Below the pieces are notes generated by a model that saw nothing but the letters and a program-made list of their open reading frames with translations, searched no databases and was not told where the DNA came from. From positions 62,287 through 126,286 of the forward strand of contig NZ_PQVF01000012.1 in the NCBI RefSeq assembly GCF_002920915.1: a stretch of 64,000 nt of DNA, given 5' to 3'. The number at the start of each line of letters is the position of its first letter. Position 1 is the first letter of the stretch. This DNA comes from Solitalea longa (GTDB lineage: Bacteria; Bacteroidota; Bacteroidia; Sphingobacteriales; Sphingobacteriaceae). This document shows, piece by piece, positions 17,124-25,652 of the stretch. The position numbers were made by a program, and so were the translations under genes.

Positions 17124-17963
17124 CTAAAGCTTCACAATTTCCACTCTTCGGTTTTTGGCTTTGCCTTCATCGGTGGTATTATCGTCAATTGGTTTTGTTT
17201 GGCCCCAACCTTTAGCGGTTAATCGGGTTTTGTCGATGTTTTTGGCGGTCAGCGCATTTAATACAGATGTGGCCCTGTTTTCTGATAAGGTTTGGTTGGA
17301 GGCTGCATTACCAACATTATCTGTGTGGCCTTCAATGCTTACTTTTAACGCAGGGTTATTGCTCAGCATGGCAGCGATCTCATCAATTATTTTTTGAGAC
17401 TCGGGTTTGATGGTCGATTTTCCGGTTTCAAAATTTATATACAAAGCAATATGCCCATCATTGTTCAATGCTGTGAGAATATCGTCTGCAGTAACCTCCT
17501 GTTTCATTTGCTCAAGTTGTACAATGGTCAGGATATAAAAATCGGTATTGTCATTCCCCCCGCCTTCTACCTTGATCCAGGCTGTTACTTGTCCGTTCTT
17601 AACGATCTTGTATGTAGCGATGCCTTGAATGCCGTTTTGCAGCACGGTAACACCTCCAATGCTTTTTGAAGCATTCTCGTAATTTTTTAAGATCTGTAAG
17701 GCGCTGGGTTTTTGTTGATTGGATTCTGGATTGAAGTCGTAACGGATCAATGTCATCGTTCCTTCTTTAACTTCCGGATCGCTAAAATCAGGTTTAATGT
17801 AAAATTCTGCGGCATCAAAGTTTGATTTACATTCCGAAATGAAATAATTAGGCATTCTTTTTGGAAACAAAGGGCTGTCTTTACAGCCTTCAGCATCTTG
17901 CTGCGCAAATGCGGCGGTCACACCAAAGAGAATGAAGAGTAGGGAGAAGATAATCCGTTTCAT
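17124..17963 (-). CDS. OmpA family outer-membrane/peptidoglycan-binding protein
   Basis: A 279-aa protein with a signal peptide (MKRIIFSLLFILFGVTAAFAQ) and a C-terminal OmpA-like domain (about 165-279). The domain contains INFETGKSTIKPES and the peptidoglycan-binding signature around EGHTDNVGNAASNQTLSENRA, ending RRVEIVKL. The N-terminal ~150 residues are a globular periplasmic module (MPNYFISECKSNFDAAEF) that I do not recognise. There is no obvious beta-barrel. Presumed to link envelope layers to peptidoglycan. Confidence 0.9.
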   Translation of the reverse strand: MKRIIFSLLFILFGVTAAFAQQDAEGCKDSPLFPKRMPNYFISECKSNFDAAEFYIKPDFSDPEVKEGTMTLIRYDFNPESNQQKPSALQILKNYENASKSIGGVTVLQNGIQGIATYKIVKNGQVTAWIKVEGGGNDNTDFYILTIVQLEQMKQEVTADDILTALNNDGHIALYINFETGKSTIKPESQKIIDEIAAMLSNNPALKVSIEGHTDNVGNAASNQTLSENRATSVLNALTAKNIDKTRLTAKGWGQTKPIDDNTTDEGKAKNRRVEIVKL

Positions 17964-18065
17964 TGTAGTGTTTTGTATATCTACTAAATATATAAAAATG
18001 ATTGATTAAGTGTTAATACTTTGCATATTAACTACTTATATCATTTTGATATAATGAATATAGCT

Positions 18066-18863
18066 TTACAACTTCTTCGCTTCATTCCAATAAACATCCA
18101 TTTCGGCTAGGGTCATGTCTTTCAGATTTTGCCCATTTTCCTTTGCCTTACTTTCGAGGTACTGGAAGCGTTTGATGAATTTCTTATTGGTTTTTTCCAA
18201 GGCGTCTTCGGCATTGATATCTAAAAAACGTGCATAGTTAATTAATGAAAACAGTAGGTCTCCAAATTCAGCTTCTGCTTTTTCTTTATCAATAGGTTTA
18301 TCTTCGTTGAACTCTGCCCTGAACTCTGCCATTTCTTCTTCTACCTTTTCCCAAACCTGGTGTTTTTCTTCCCAGTCGAAACCAACTCCGCGTGCCTTTT
18401 CCTGAATGCGCGATGCTTTTACCAAAGCCGGCAATGAAACAGGCACTCCTTCTAAAACCGATTTGTTGCCTTCTTTTAATTTCAATTGCTCCCAGTTGCG
18501 TTTTACTTCCTCCTCGTCCTTTACGGTAACATCGCCATAAATATGGGGGTGACGAGAAATGATCTTGTCGCAAATGCCATTTAAAACGTCGGTAATAGTA
18601 AAGTCATTGGTTTCAGAAGCGATCTTTGCATAAAAAACCAGGTGAAGCATGATATCGCCCAGCTCTTTCTTAACCTCTTCCATATCCTTATCTAAAATGG
18701 CGTCGGCCAATTCATAAACCTCTTCGATGGTTAAATGACGCAAACTTTCATGCGTTTGTTTCATATCCCATGGGCAACCTGCGCGAAGGTCATCCATAAT
18801 GGTTAATAATCGCTGAAAAGCTTCCTGAGGGTTATAGGTGGTGATTTTACGATCGTCGAGCAT
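18066..18863 (-). CDS. mazG: Nucleoside triphosphate pyrophosphohydrolase MazG
   Basis: A 265-aa two-domain MazG of normal length. The first domain has CPWDMKQTHESL and the metal-binding EEVYELADAI...EELGDIMLHLVF-like ExxE12-28ExxD pattern. The second has KAEAEFGDLLFSLINYAR. MazG hydrolyses NTPs to NMPs and PPi and is linked to house-cleaning of abnormal nucleotides and to ppGpp control. A -7 box lies at 18889-18896, within the edge of the repeat region upstream. Confidence 0.95.
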   Translation of the reverse strand: MLDDRKITTYNPQEAFQRLLTIMDDLRAGCPWDMKQTHESLRHLTIEEVYELADAILDKDMEEVKKELGDIMLHLVFYAKIASETNDFTITDVLNGICDKIISRHPHIYGDVTVKDEEEVKRNWEQLKLKEGNKSVLEGVPVSLPALVKASRIQEKARGVGFDWEEKHQVWEKVEEEMAEFRAEFNEDKPIDKEKAEAEFGDLLFSLINYARFLDINAEDALEKTNKKFIKRFQYLESKAKENGQNLKDMTLAEMDVYWNEAKKL

Positions 18864-18869
18864 GGAATA

Positions 18870-19210
18870 AAGTTAAAAGTTAGAAGGACAAAGGTAGAAG
18901 TTAGAAGAAGAATTTTAGAATTGGGATTTTGGATTTTAGAAGAAAGAAGGTAGAAAACTGTGAAACTCCGTGTTACTCTGTGGTTAATTAAAGTACAAAG
19001 TAAGAAGTACAAAATACAAGTTTAGAATGGGTGATTTTAGATTTTAGAAGAAGGCTGGGAGAATAACTGTGACACTCCGTGTAACTCTGTGGTTAAATAA
19101 AGTACAAAGTAAGAAGTACAATTTTAGAATGAAGATTTTGGATTTTAGAAATAGTAGTTCTGTAGTGAGTTTTTTTATACTTCTACAATCGTAAGTCTAA
19201 AATCTAACTT
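18870..19210. repeat. Noncoding tandem word repeat, 109-bp period, with an inverted end
   Basis: This intergenic stretch holds no gene. It is about two direct copies of a 109-bp unit: AACTGTGAAACTCCGTG begins at 18956 and AACTGTGACACTCCGTG at 19065. Each is followed by CTCTGTGGTTAA, AAAGTACAAAGTAAGAAGT, a TTTAGAATG word and GATTTT-GATTTTAGAA. A further partial copy precedes them. At the right end (about 19174-19208) the same words occur inverted (TTCTACAATCGTAAGTC, TAAAATCTAAC), so the whole can fold into a large imperfect hairpin. Identical words recur at 5561, 20185, 28503 and 49283. Confidence 0.75.
18889..18896 (-). promoter_or_regulatory. Predicted -7 box of mazG
   Basis: On the minus strand this reads TACCTTTG, a perfect TAnnTTTG match about 26 nt from the ATG. 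It is embedded in the first words (AAAGGTAGAAG) of the intergenic repeat region. Confidence 0.45.
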
Positions 19211-19214
19211 CAAT

Positions 19215-19376
19215 CTATTCTTCCGGATCAACTAAATGATAACTGCCGTTTTCACGAGGAATATCTCTAACATCATCAAAGCAAAAATATTGACCCTGAA
19301 AATAGAACATCGGTAATTGAAGTAACAATTGATGAAAAAAACGGCTGTTTTCAATTTCAAATTGTGGCTTTTCCAT
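19215..19376 (-). CDS. Small 53-aa protein of unknown function
   Basis: This frame encodes 53 residues, beginning MEKPQFEIENSRFFHQLL and containing PMFYFQGQYFCFDDVRDIP and YHLVDPEE. It has no signal or TM segment, is rich in aromatics, and has normal Bacteroidota codon use. A full promoter (TTG, 18 nt, TATATTTG) lies 30 nt upstream of its ATG, which is the best support that it is expressed. I believe it is a conserved small protein of the group but cannot name a family. Confidence 0.65.
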   Translation of the reverse strand: MEKPQFEIENSRFFHQLLLQLPMFYFQGQYFCFDDVRDIPRENGSYHLVDPEE

Positions 19377-19405
19377 GTGAGTTTTTGCGATTTGATTTAA
19401 TAATA

Positions 19406-19434
19406 CAAATATAAATAGTTTGAAATTTTTTCAA
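19406..19434 (-). promoter_or_regulatory. Predicted promoter of the 53-aa gene
   Basis: On the minus strand TTG (19434-19432) is followed after 18 nt by TATATTTG (19413-19406). This is close to the Bacteroidota TTG/TAnnTTTG arrangement and is the most complete promoter match I found in the window. Confidence 0.55.
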
Positions 19435-19593
19435 AATAATATTTCATATTTTTTTAAAAATGCAAATTATTGTTTTTTATTATAACATAATTGCAAACTA
19501 TTGGAATGTTTTAACTCTTAGGTGTATAAGTCTAATTTTACAATTTGTTTAAAAAAATTTTAGCTAACCAGTAATTATAACCCTCTTAAAATT

Positions 19594-20205
19594 ATGCTTT
19601 CATTTTATGAACTAACTGATACGGAAGGCCTTGATTTTGAAAAGGCAATGGAGATTTATACAGAAGCCTTTCCGGCGCATGAGCGTCCTTCAATTGCTAT
19701 TATCAAAAACCGGATAAGATCAGGAGCAGAGCAGTTGATAATTGGTAAGCAGGGCGATGATGTAGGCCTAATGGCCTTGCTATGGAAACTTCAGGGTACA
19801 CGTTTTATTTTGCTTGATTTTTTGGCAACTGCTGCTACCTACCGAGGCACAGGTATTGGCGGCAAGTTCATGGAATTTATTAAGGATTGGATAATACACC
19901 AAAATGAAAACTTGCTGTTTGAAGTAGAACATCCTGATTTCGGCGAAAACACGGAGCAGCGAATAAAGCGAATAAGGTTTTATGACAAGTACGGAGCCTA
20001 TACTATCAAGGAGGTGATTTATTACTTACCGGATATGGAAGGAGGAGAGCCTAAAGAAATGCTTATCATGACCATTCCTGCCATTGATTTAGACCGTAAT
20101 GAGTTAAAGCAGGTAGTAAAAGCCATCTACGAACAACTATACGGACTTAATGAGGAGGATGAACCGTTTAAAAGGTTTTTAAGGAATTTAGATCTTAGAT
20201 TTTAG
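19594..20205 (+). CDS. GNAT family N-acetyltransferase
   Basis: A 203-aa GNAT-fold protein. The acetyl-CoA pyrophosphate-binding loop is YRGTGIGGK (about residues 87-95), preceded by the beta-4 strand FILLDFLAT and followed by a C-terminal Tyr-containing IRFYDKYGAY. The substrate is unknown. The last codons (NLDLRF-stop) are encoded by the left copy of a 22-bp inverted repeat (20185-20206), so a repeat appears to have replaced or extended the original 3' end. Confidence 0.82.
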   Translation: MLSFYELTDTEGLDFEKAMEIYTEAFPAHERPSIAIIKNRIRSGAEQLIIGKQGDDVGLMALLWKLQGTRFILLDFLATAATYRGTGIGGKFMEFIKDWIIHQNENLLFEVEHPDFGENTEQRIKRIRFYDKYGAYTIKEVIYYLPDMEGGEPKEMLIMTIPAIDLDRNELKQVVKAIYEQLYGLNEEDEPFKRFLRNLDLRF

Positions 20206-20663
20206 AGTTACGAACTGGTCGGTATTTAGAAGATGTTTCAATCATTTAGATTCCGTTTTGCTGAGTTTATAGAAGAAACAAAGATTGCCGTAAGTTCATT
20301 GGCTTCTTTCTTTAGTTCAGCCAGCTGAATTGGTTTTAAAATATTGGCTTCCTCCAATAATTCTAGCCAAAAAAGACATTCATCACTTTCTTCTTCAACA
20401 GTTTTGAGCTTATTAATGAAATCTTTGGATGATTTTGCTCTACAAGCAGATCGATAATTTGCTCCAACTGAGGTTCCTGATCTTAATAGTTGATTTCCTA
20501 AAACATTTGCAACCTGAGTATTGGGCAAGTGGTTTACCAAATTAATAATTCTTAGTCCAAAATGCTTGGTTCTGTTTTTCAATTCAATGGTGTTCATAGA
20601 TTGTTAGGTAGAACACTAAAGTAAAAATTCCCAAGCGATAATCTAAAATCGTAAATCTAAATT
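20185..20663. repeat. Inverted 9-4-9 repeat pair bracketing the four-helix-bundle gene
   Basis: The left copy (20185-20206) is AATTTAGAT, four bases, GATTTTAGA. The right copy (20642-20663) is its reverse complement, TCTAAAATC, GTAA, ATCTAAATT; only the 4-bp centres differ. The left copy contains the GNAT stop codon, and the right copy abuts the mnmD stop. Without the 435 bp between them, these would form one hairpin between two convergent genes, like those at 28503 and 49283. Confidence 0.75.
20238..20597 (-). CDS. Four-helix-bundle protein (23S rRNA IVP / TIGR02436 type)
   Basis: A 119-aa all-helical protein with the family signature NQLLRSGTSVGANYRSACRAKSSKDFINKL (read in parts) and ESDECLFWLELL. 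The family was first known from ORFs in intervening sequences of bacterial 23S rRNA genes. It includes the Avd accessory proteins of diversity-generating retroelements, which bind nucleic acid, but free-standing copies have no established function. No reverse transcriptase or rRNA is nearby. It sits in the loop of a word-repeat hairpin (20185/20663) with a near-consensus -7 box (CTAAAGTA at 20616-20623, minus), as a self-contained insertion would. Confidence 0.88.
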   Translation of the reverse strand: MNTIELKNRTKHFGLRIINLVNHLPNTQVANVLGNQLLRSGTSVGANYRSACRAKSSKDFINKLKTVEEESDECLFWLELLEEANILKPIQLAELKKEANELTAIFVSSINSAKRNLND

Positions 20664-21350
20664 CTACAATTTCTTGGCTCTCAGCATTTCCCGTTTTCCG
20701 GCTGCTCCTTTAGGTTTTTCGATGGTAAAGCCCAATGCTTTTAAGATCCTTTTAAGATTGCCGGTGATGCTGTAGGTGACAAATAATCCGCCAGGTTTTA
20801 AGAACGAGCAAACATGTTCAATGGTTTCTTTTGACCACATTTCGGGTTGAATAAGAGGGGCAAAAGCATCGTAATAAATAATATCGAAAATTGGCTCAAG
20901 GTGGGCTTCCATAACAGGTTTTTGCTCCATTTGAAGACGAGTCAATTCGCTGAGCTCAATGGGTTGTCCTTCAATTAAATCAGGGTACCTTGTCGAGTAT
21001 CGTTGCCATATTGCTTTGTTCGAGATAAATGGCTCAAAATCTATCTCATTGATCACATCGGGTTTCACCGGAAAGGCCTCTATGCCAACATAGTTCAGTT
21101 TTAATTTTTCTTTCTCGCAATAATCCGCAGTAACCAAAAAGTTAAGACCTGTTCCAAAACCAACCTCCAGAATGGTTATTTCTTCAAAATTGCTGATCGT
21201 TCTGAAATACATCAGTCCGGTTTCCAAAAAAACATGTTTAGCCTCTTGCAGTGCACCGTTTACCGAATGGTAAGTTTGCATCAGGTCCTGCTGTAAAAGG
21301 GTAAAACTTCCGTCGGCGGTTTTTAATAACTGAACGTTGCTGAATTGCAT
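20664..21350 (-). CDS. mnmD: tRNA mnm5s2U34 methyltransferase MnmD (DUF752)
   Basis: A 228-aa SAM-dependent methyltransferase equal to the N-terminal half of MnmC, in the stand-alone MnmD form usual in Bacteroidota. It has ILEVGFGTGLNFL (SAM binding, about 60-72), the conserved YYDAFAPLIQPEMWS and, near the end, GFTIEKPKGAAGKREMLRAKK. It would methylate the nm5s2U wobble base of tRNA to mnm5s2U. No FAD oxidoreductase half is present. The stop codon directly abuts the right copy of the inverted repeat. Confidence 0.9.
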   Translation of the reverse strand: MQFSNVQLLKTADGSFTLLQQDLMQTYHSVNGALQEAKHVFLETGLMYFRTISNFEEITILEVGFGTGLNFLVTADYCEKEKLKLNYVGIEAFPVKPDVINEIDFEPFISNKAIWQRYSTRYPDLIEGQPIELSELTRLQMEQKPVMEAHLEPIFDIIYYDAFAPLIQPEMWSKETIEHVCSFLKPGGLFVTYSITGNLKRILKALGFTIEKPKGAAGKREMLRAKKL

Positions 21351-21529
21351 GGGAACTAATTGAATTATCCTGCGAAATTAAGGCAAAAAAAGTTGACTGT
21401 CTATTGAACAATGTTTTTAGCTTATGGACAATGCAAAGTTTTCAGTACGAAAGATTTGAAAAAGGATGATATGAATGGTTTACCCGAGCATAAATCTTTA
21501 ATTTTAAACGAATAGTCAATAAATGAACC

Positions 21530-21877
21530 ATGGCTTACAATGAACTTTTGGCTAACCGGGTACGGGAAGCGCTGATTGATTTCCCTGACGTTGAAGAAAA
21601 GAAAATGTTCAAAGGCATCACTTTTATGGTGGACGGTAAAATGTGCGTCAGCGTTTCGGGCGATGAGTTAATGTGTCGTGTTGACCCTATGCTTACAGAT
21701 GAGATTTTAGAGCGAAACGGCTGCCGGGCCATGATCCATAGCGGTAAAATAATGAAAGGATTTGTGTATGTAGATCAATCGGTGTTGAAGAACACTGCTG
21801 AGTTTGACTATTTTATCAACCTTTGCAAAGCATATAATAAAGTTGCAAAAGCTGCTAAGTCAAAGAAAAAAGCCTGA
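21530..21877 (+). CDS. TfoX/Sxy N-terminal domain protein
   Basis: A 115-aa single-domain protein with the TfoX_N features: an N-terminal helix (ELLANRVREAL), EKKMFKGITFMVDGKMCVSV and MKGFVYVD, with a Lys-rich tail. In Proteobacteria TfoX regulates competence together with CRP. Stand-alone TfoX_N proteins in Bacteroidota have no proven role, so competence should not be inferred. Single gene. Confidence 0.83.
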   Translation: MAYNELLANRVREALIDFPDVEEKKMFKGITFMVDGKMCVSVSGDELMCRVDPMLTDEILERNGCRAMIHSGKIMKGFVYVDQSVLKNTAEFDYFINLCKAYNKVAKAAKSKKKA

Positions 21878-21939
21878 ATTCGAACACTTTTTCTTCGCTA
21901 AATCTTTGTAAGCGTATCAATCATCTGTAGCTAATTTCC

Positions 21940-21947
21940 TATTTTTG
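21940..21947 (+). promoter_or_regulatory. Predicted -7 box of valS
   Basis: TATTTTTG is a perfect TAnnTTTG match, with the ATG at 22008 giving a leader of about 55 nt. It overlaps the TTG at 21945 that would begin a longer frame, which rules that start out. Confidence 0.5.
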
Positions 21948-22007
21948 CAGACTTTTGATTACACCCATTATCAGTGTAATCGTAAATTAAATCGGTTTAA
22001 TCCTATT

Positions 22008-24629
22008 ATGTCAATATCAAAAACATACAATCCACGCGAAACGGAAGATAAGTGGTACAGCTACTGGTTAGAGAAGAAGTTTTTTAAATCTGTTCCAGAT
22101 GAGCGTGAGCCTTATACCATTGTAATCCCTCCACCAAACGTTACCGGAGTGTTGCACATGGGCCACATGCTGAACAATACCATTCAGGATGTTTTAGTGC
22201 GCAGAGCTCGTATGCAAAATAAAAATGCCTGCTGGGTTCCGGGTACCGACCATGCTTCTATTGCAACGGAGGCAAAAGTGGTTGCTATGTTAAAAGAACA
22301 AGGCATTAATAAAAAAGATCTTTCGCGCGAGGAGTTTTTGACATATGCCTGGGAATGGAAAGAAAAATACGGGGGAATTATTCTCGATCAGTTGAAGAAA
22401 CTGGGTGCTTCATGTGATTGGGACCGTACCAGTTTCACCATGGATGCTCCGTTATCGGAAGCAGTTATTGATACGTTCATTCATTTATATAAAAAAGGAT
22501 GGATATACCGTGGCGTGCGTATGGTCAATTGGGATCCGCAAGGTAAAACCGCGGTATCTGATGAAGAAGTGATCCGCAAAGAAGTAAATCAGAAATTATA
22601 CTATATCAAATACAAAGTTTCGGGTGAAGATGGTTATGTTATGATCGCCACTACTCGTCCGGAAACCATTATGGCCGATACGGCTGTTTGTATCAATCCT
22701 AACGATGAGCGCTTTACCCATTTACATGGTAAAAAAGTGTTTGTACCGTTGATCAACCGTGAGATTCCAATCATTTTAGATGAATACGTTGATATGGAGT
22801 TTGGTACAGGCTGCTTGAAAGTAACGCCAGCACACGATTTGAACGATTATGAGCTGGGGGTAAAACACAAACTTCCTGTTATCGATATTTTAAATGACGA
22901 CGGAACCCTAAATGAAAAAGCCGAGATTTTAGTAGGAGAGGACCGTTTCATTGCACGTAAGAAAATTTCCAAACAGCTCGAAGAAGCTGGTCAGTTAGAG
23001 AAAGTGGAAGATTACAAAAGTCAGGTTGGTTTTTCGGAACGAACTGATGCGGTAATTGAGCCAAAGCTTTCATTACAGTGGTTCTGTAAAATGAGTGAAC
23101 TTTCACAGCCTGCTTTAGAAGTGGTGTTAATCGGAGAAGTTCAACTGATCCCTGATAAGTTCATCAACACCTACCGTCACTGGATGGAGAATGTGAAAGA
23201 CTGGTGTATTTCTCGCCAGTTATGGTGGGGGCAGCGTATTCCGGCTTGGTATAATGAGAATGGGGAATTTGTAGTTGCTAAAACACTTGATGTAGCGGTT
23301 GAGGAATTCAAAAAAGCAAACCAATCAGCTAGTGGTATTGCTCAGGATGAAGATGTGGTGGATACCTGGTTCTCATCTTGGTTATGGCCAATTTCAGTAT
23401 TTGACCCTACTGTTTTCGGTAACCCAGAAAGTGCCGGCAATGCTGATCTTCAATATTATTATCCAACTAATGATCTGGTAACGGCTCCTGAAATCCTTTT
23501 CTTCTGGGTTGCACGTATGATCATGGCGGGGAAAGAGTTTAAAGGAGAAGTGCCTTTTAAAAATGTGTATCTAACAGGTATTGTACGTGATAAACTGGGA
23601 CGTAAAATGTCTAAGTCGTTGGGTAACTCACCCGATCCTTTAGACCTGATCGAAAAATACGGAGCTGATGGCGTACGTGTTGGTATGTTATTATCATCAC
23701 CAGCAGGTAACGACCTTATGTTCGACGAAGCTTATTGTGAACAAGGAAGAAACTTCGCCAATAAAGTTTGGAATGCCTTCCGTTTGGTAAAAGGCTGGGA
23801 AGTTAAAGAAGGTGGCGATGATAACAATGAAATTGCCATTGCCTGGTTCGAAAATAAATTTAACGCGTCACTTGCCGAGATCGAAGAGCATTTCAACGCT
23901 TTCCGCTTGTCGGATGCGTTGATGAGTACCTATAAATTGGTATGGGATGATTTCTGTGCCTGGTATTTGGAGATGATCAAACCGGTTTATGGCCAGCCAA
24001 TTGACCGTGAAACGTATAATGCTACTATCGAGATCTTCGAGCGAATTTTAAAGCTTGTGCATCCGTTTATGCCATTCTTATCAGAAGAATTATGGCATGA
24101 GATCGCTGAGCGTTCGGAGATGGATTGCATTATAGTTTCTCATTATCCAAAATCAGTTCCTGCGGATGCCAAGGCATTAAAAGCAATGGATGCTGTTTTG
24201 AATGTGATCTCACAGGTTCGAAATATCCGCAACTCAAAACAAATCAGTCCGAAAGAGGCATTGCCTTTGGCGGTTAAAATTAATAGTGATGTTCATTATC
24301 AGTCGTATGTTGGCTTAATTGCTAAGCTAGCAAACACGTCATCAATTGATTTTGTGACGGAGAAGGTAGCTGGAGCGGGTTTCTTAATTGGTACCGATGA
24401 GTTTTTTGTTGATCTGGGTTCAAACATCGACGTAGAGGCAGAACGCGAGCGTATTGCCAAAGAATTGGATTATCTGAAAGGGTTCCTGAAATCTGTTGAT
24501 GCTAAATTAAGCAACGAACGCTTTGTTCAAAATGCAAAACCAGAGATCATTCAGAATGAACGCAATAAAAAAGCCGATGCGGAATCGAAAATAAAGGCTT
24601 TGGAAGAAAGTCTGGCCACATTAGCCTAA
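22008..24629 (+). CDS. valS: Valyl-tRNA synthetase
   Basis: An 873-aa class I aminoacyl-tRNA synthetase that charges tRNA-Val. HIGH-type motif at residue 50 (LHMGHMLN) and KMSKS at 533 ([12 protein letters not shown]). The CP1 editing domain holds [14 protein letters not shown] and [12 protein letters not shown]. The anticodon-binding domain and C-terminal coiled coil ([20 protein letters not shown]) are complete. Start chosen at ATG 22008 ([17 protein letters not shown]); an upstream in-frame TTG lies inside the promoter. A strong terminator follows. Confidence 0.97.
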   Translation: MSISKTYNPRETEDKWYSYWLEKKFFKSVPDEREPYTIVIPPPNVTGVLHMGHMLNNTIQDVLVRRARMQNKNACWVPGTDHASIATEAKVVAMLKEQGINKKDLSREEFLTYAWEWKEKYGGIILDQLKKLGASCDWDRTSFTMDAPLSEAVIDTFIHLYKKGWIYRGVRMVNWDPQGKTAVSDEEVIRKEVNQKLYYIKYKVSGEDGYVMIATTRPETIMADTAVCINPNDERFTHLHGKKVFVPLINREIPIILDEYVDMEFGTGCLKVTPAHDLNDYELGVKHKLPVIDILNDDGTLNEKAEILVGEDRFIARKKISKQLEEAGQLEKVEDYKSQVGFSERTDAVIEPKLSLQWFCKMSELSQPALEVVLIGEVQLIPDKFINTYRHWMENVKDWCISRQLWWGQRIPAWYNENGEFVVAKTLDVAVEEFKKANQSASGIAQDEDVVDTWFSSWLWPISVFDPTVFGNPESAGNADLQYYYPTNDLVTAPEILFFWVARMIMAGKEFKGEVPFKNVYLTGIVRDKLGRKMSKSLGNSPDPLDLIEKYGADGVRVGMLLSSPAGNDLMFDEAYCEQGRNFANKVWNAFRLVKGWEVKEGGDDNNEIAIAWFENKFNASLAEIEEHFNAFRLSDALMSTYKLVWDDFCAWYLEMIKPVYGQPIDRETYNATIEIFERILKLVHPFMPFLSEELWHEIAERSEMDCIIVSHYPKSVPADAKALKAMDAVLNVISQVRNIRNSKQISPKEALPLAVKINSDVHYQSYVGLIAKLANTSSIDFVTEKVAGAGFLIGTDEFFVDLGSNIDVEAERERIAKELDYLKGFLKSVDAKLSNERFVQNAKPEIIQNERNKKADAESKIKALEESLATLA

Positions 24630-24651
24630 TATTCAGATATTATTAAATATT

Positions 24652-24683
24652 GAAACAGGCCATCTCTTTTGATGGCCTGTTTC
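24652..24683. terminator. Terminator after valS, probably bidirectional
   Basis: A perfect 13-bp stem GAAACAGGCCATC/GATGGCCTGTTTC with a 6-nt loop and an A/T-rich flank on both sides, between convergent genes. Confidence 0.9.
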
Positions 24684-24761
24684 AGTTTAAAAGAAAGAAA
24701 TCATTAATTGTGGATTTCTGTTCCTGATCCTTAGTCTTCGTTTAGGTAGTCGACTGCAGAT

Positions 24762-25277
24762 CTATAGTGAAGCTCTCACCTCATCCGGCATTGTTTTTCT
24801 CAGGGTTCTAACCTCATTCATATCGCCATCAGCCATTCGTAACACCACATATCCTTTATCGTTTTCTAAATTTACCATCCAAACATTCGCACCACCTTGT
24901 TTAATATTTATGGCTCTGTTAACAGCATATGCTTTGTATTTGCTTTTTACCTGCGATAAAAGATCAGAAGGAAGGTTTTTCTCAAATCCATAAAGGACAT
25001 GATAAATGATCTGACCTTTTTTAGTGTACAAAATATGATTGCGAATATCATCCATCATAAAATTAACCAGGTAACGATTGTTGCTTTCAAACCATCTAAC
25101 ACTAGTGGCTCCTTTAAATGCAGTATTAAAAGAGGTAAACACCTTTTGATTGGTAATGGTGCTCTTAGCACTTTCGGTAATAGTAATTTCAGGTAGCTGA
25201 ACCTGAGCCAAAGCAGTTCCTGCCATAAAAAGTGTTATTACAAATCCGGCAGTTAGAGAGATAAATTCCTTTTTCAT
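24762..25277 (-). CDS. PepSY-like periplasmic protein
   Basis: A 171-aa protein with a signal peptide (MKKEFISLTAGFVITLFMAGTALA, cut before Q). The mature part reads like two PepSY-like/BLIP-like beta-alpha-beta units. The first is FNTAFKGATSVRWFESNNRYLVNFMMDD and the second is the LSQVKSKYKAYAV...GYVVLRMADGD region, a fold common in small Bacteroidota periplasmic proteins. No function is known. Divergent from the NlpE-like gene, with a 375-bp shared upstream region. Confidence 0.72.
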   Translation of the reverse strand: MKKEFISLTAGFVITLFMAGTALAQVQLPEITITESAKSTITNQKVFTSFNTAFKGATSVRWFESNNRYLVNFMMDDIRNHILYTKKGQIIYHVLYGFEKNLPSDLLSQVKSKYKAYAVNRAINIKQGGANVWMVNLENDKGYVVLRMADGDMNEVRTLRKTMPDEVRASL

Positions 25278-25652
25278 GATTTAGTAGTTTTAGTGTTGTA
25301 GACAAGTGCTTTATAAATTATTTAAGCGCTTGTGTTTGTTCAGTTTTATTTTTAAAAGAGATAGTTTGATAAGGATGAATTTATACAAAGCCTTGTTTTT
25401 CAGATGTTTATTTATGTATCAAAGAGATGGAGTTTAATGTATCAAAGTGGTGTTATTGTATTATCGGGGATACATAAACTCATTGAAGTTTTTACATGAT
25501 TTTTGCAGATATCTTTAGGAAAGGCTGCTTTTAGTAGATTGTTTGGTAGTGTTAGGCTATTGATATTTAAACAGCTATTTTATTTGGTCATACGTAACTC
25601 TTTTATTTACATCTTTATTGTTACCCAAAACGCATCTTATAAAATCAAAGCT
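25278..25652. other. Divergent intergenic region without a supported gene
   Basis: 375 bp between the PepSY-like and NlpE-like genes. An in-frame extension of the NlpE-like gene reaches back to 25503 but has no signal peptide logic and looks noncoding. The region contains a direct repeat (see 25414-25447). Confidence 0.6.
25414..25447. promoter_or_regulatory. Direct repeat ATGTATCAAAG, possible regulator site
   Basis: ATGTATCAAAG occurs at 25414-25424 and again at 25437-25447, a spacing of 23 bp (about two helical turns), followed by a partial inverted copy (GATACAT, about 25469). LytTR-type regulators bind direct repeats with similar spacing, but no regulator can be assigned. Confidence 0.3.

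Noticed and set aside
20238-20597. Diversity-generating retroelement (Avd-like protein)
   Set aside because: No reverse transcriptase, template repeat or variable repeat was seen nearby; only the Avd-related fold is shared.
21530-21877. Competence regulator TfoX
   Set aside because: Only the N-terminal domain is present and no competence genes are nearby; the role is not transferable.
21945-22007. Extension of ValS from the TTG at 21945
   Set aside because: The TTG lies in the -7 box; the canonical ValS N-terminus begins at ATG 22008.
25503-25652. Extension of the NlpE-like protein to 25503
   Set aside because: The lipoprotein signal peptide starts at 25653; the upstream part reads as untranslated promoter DNA.
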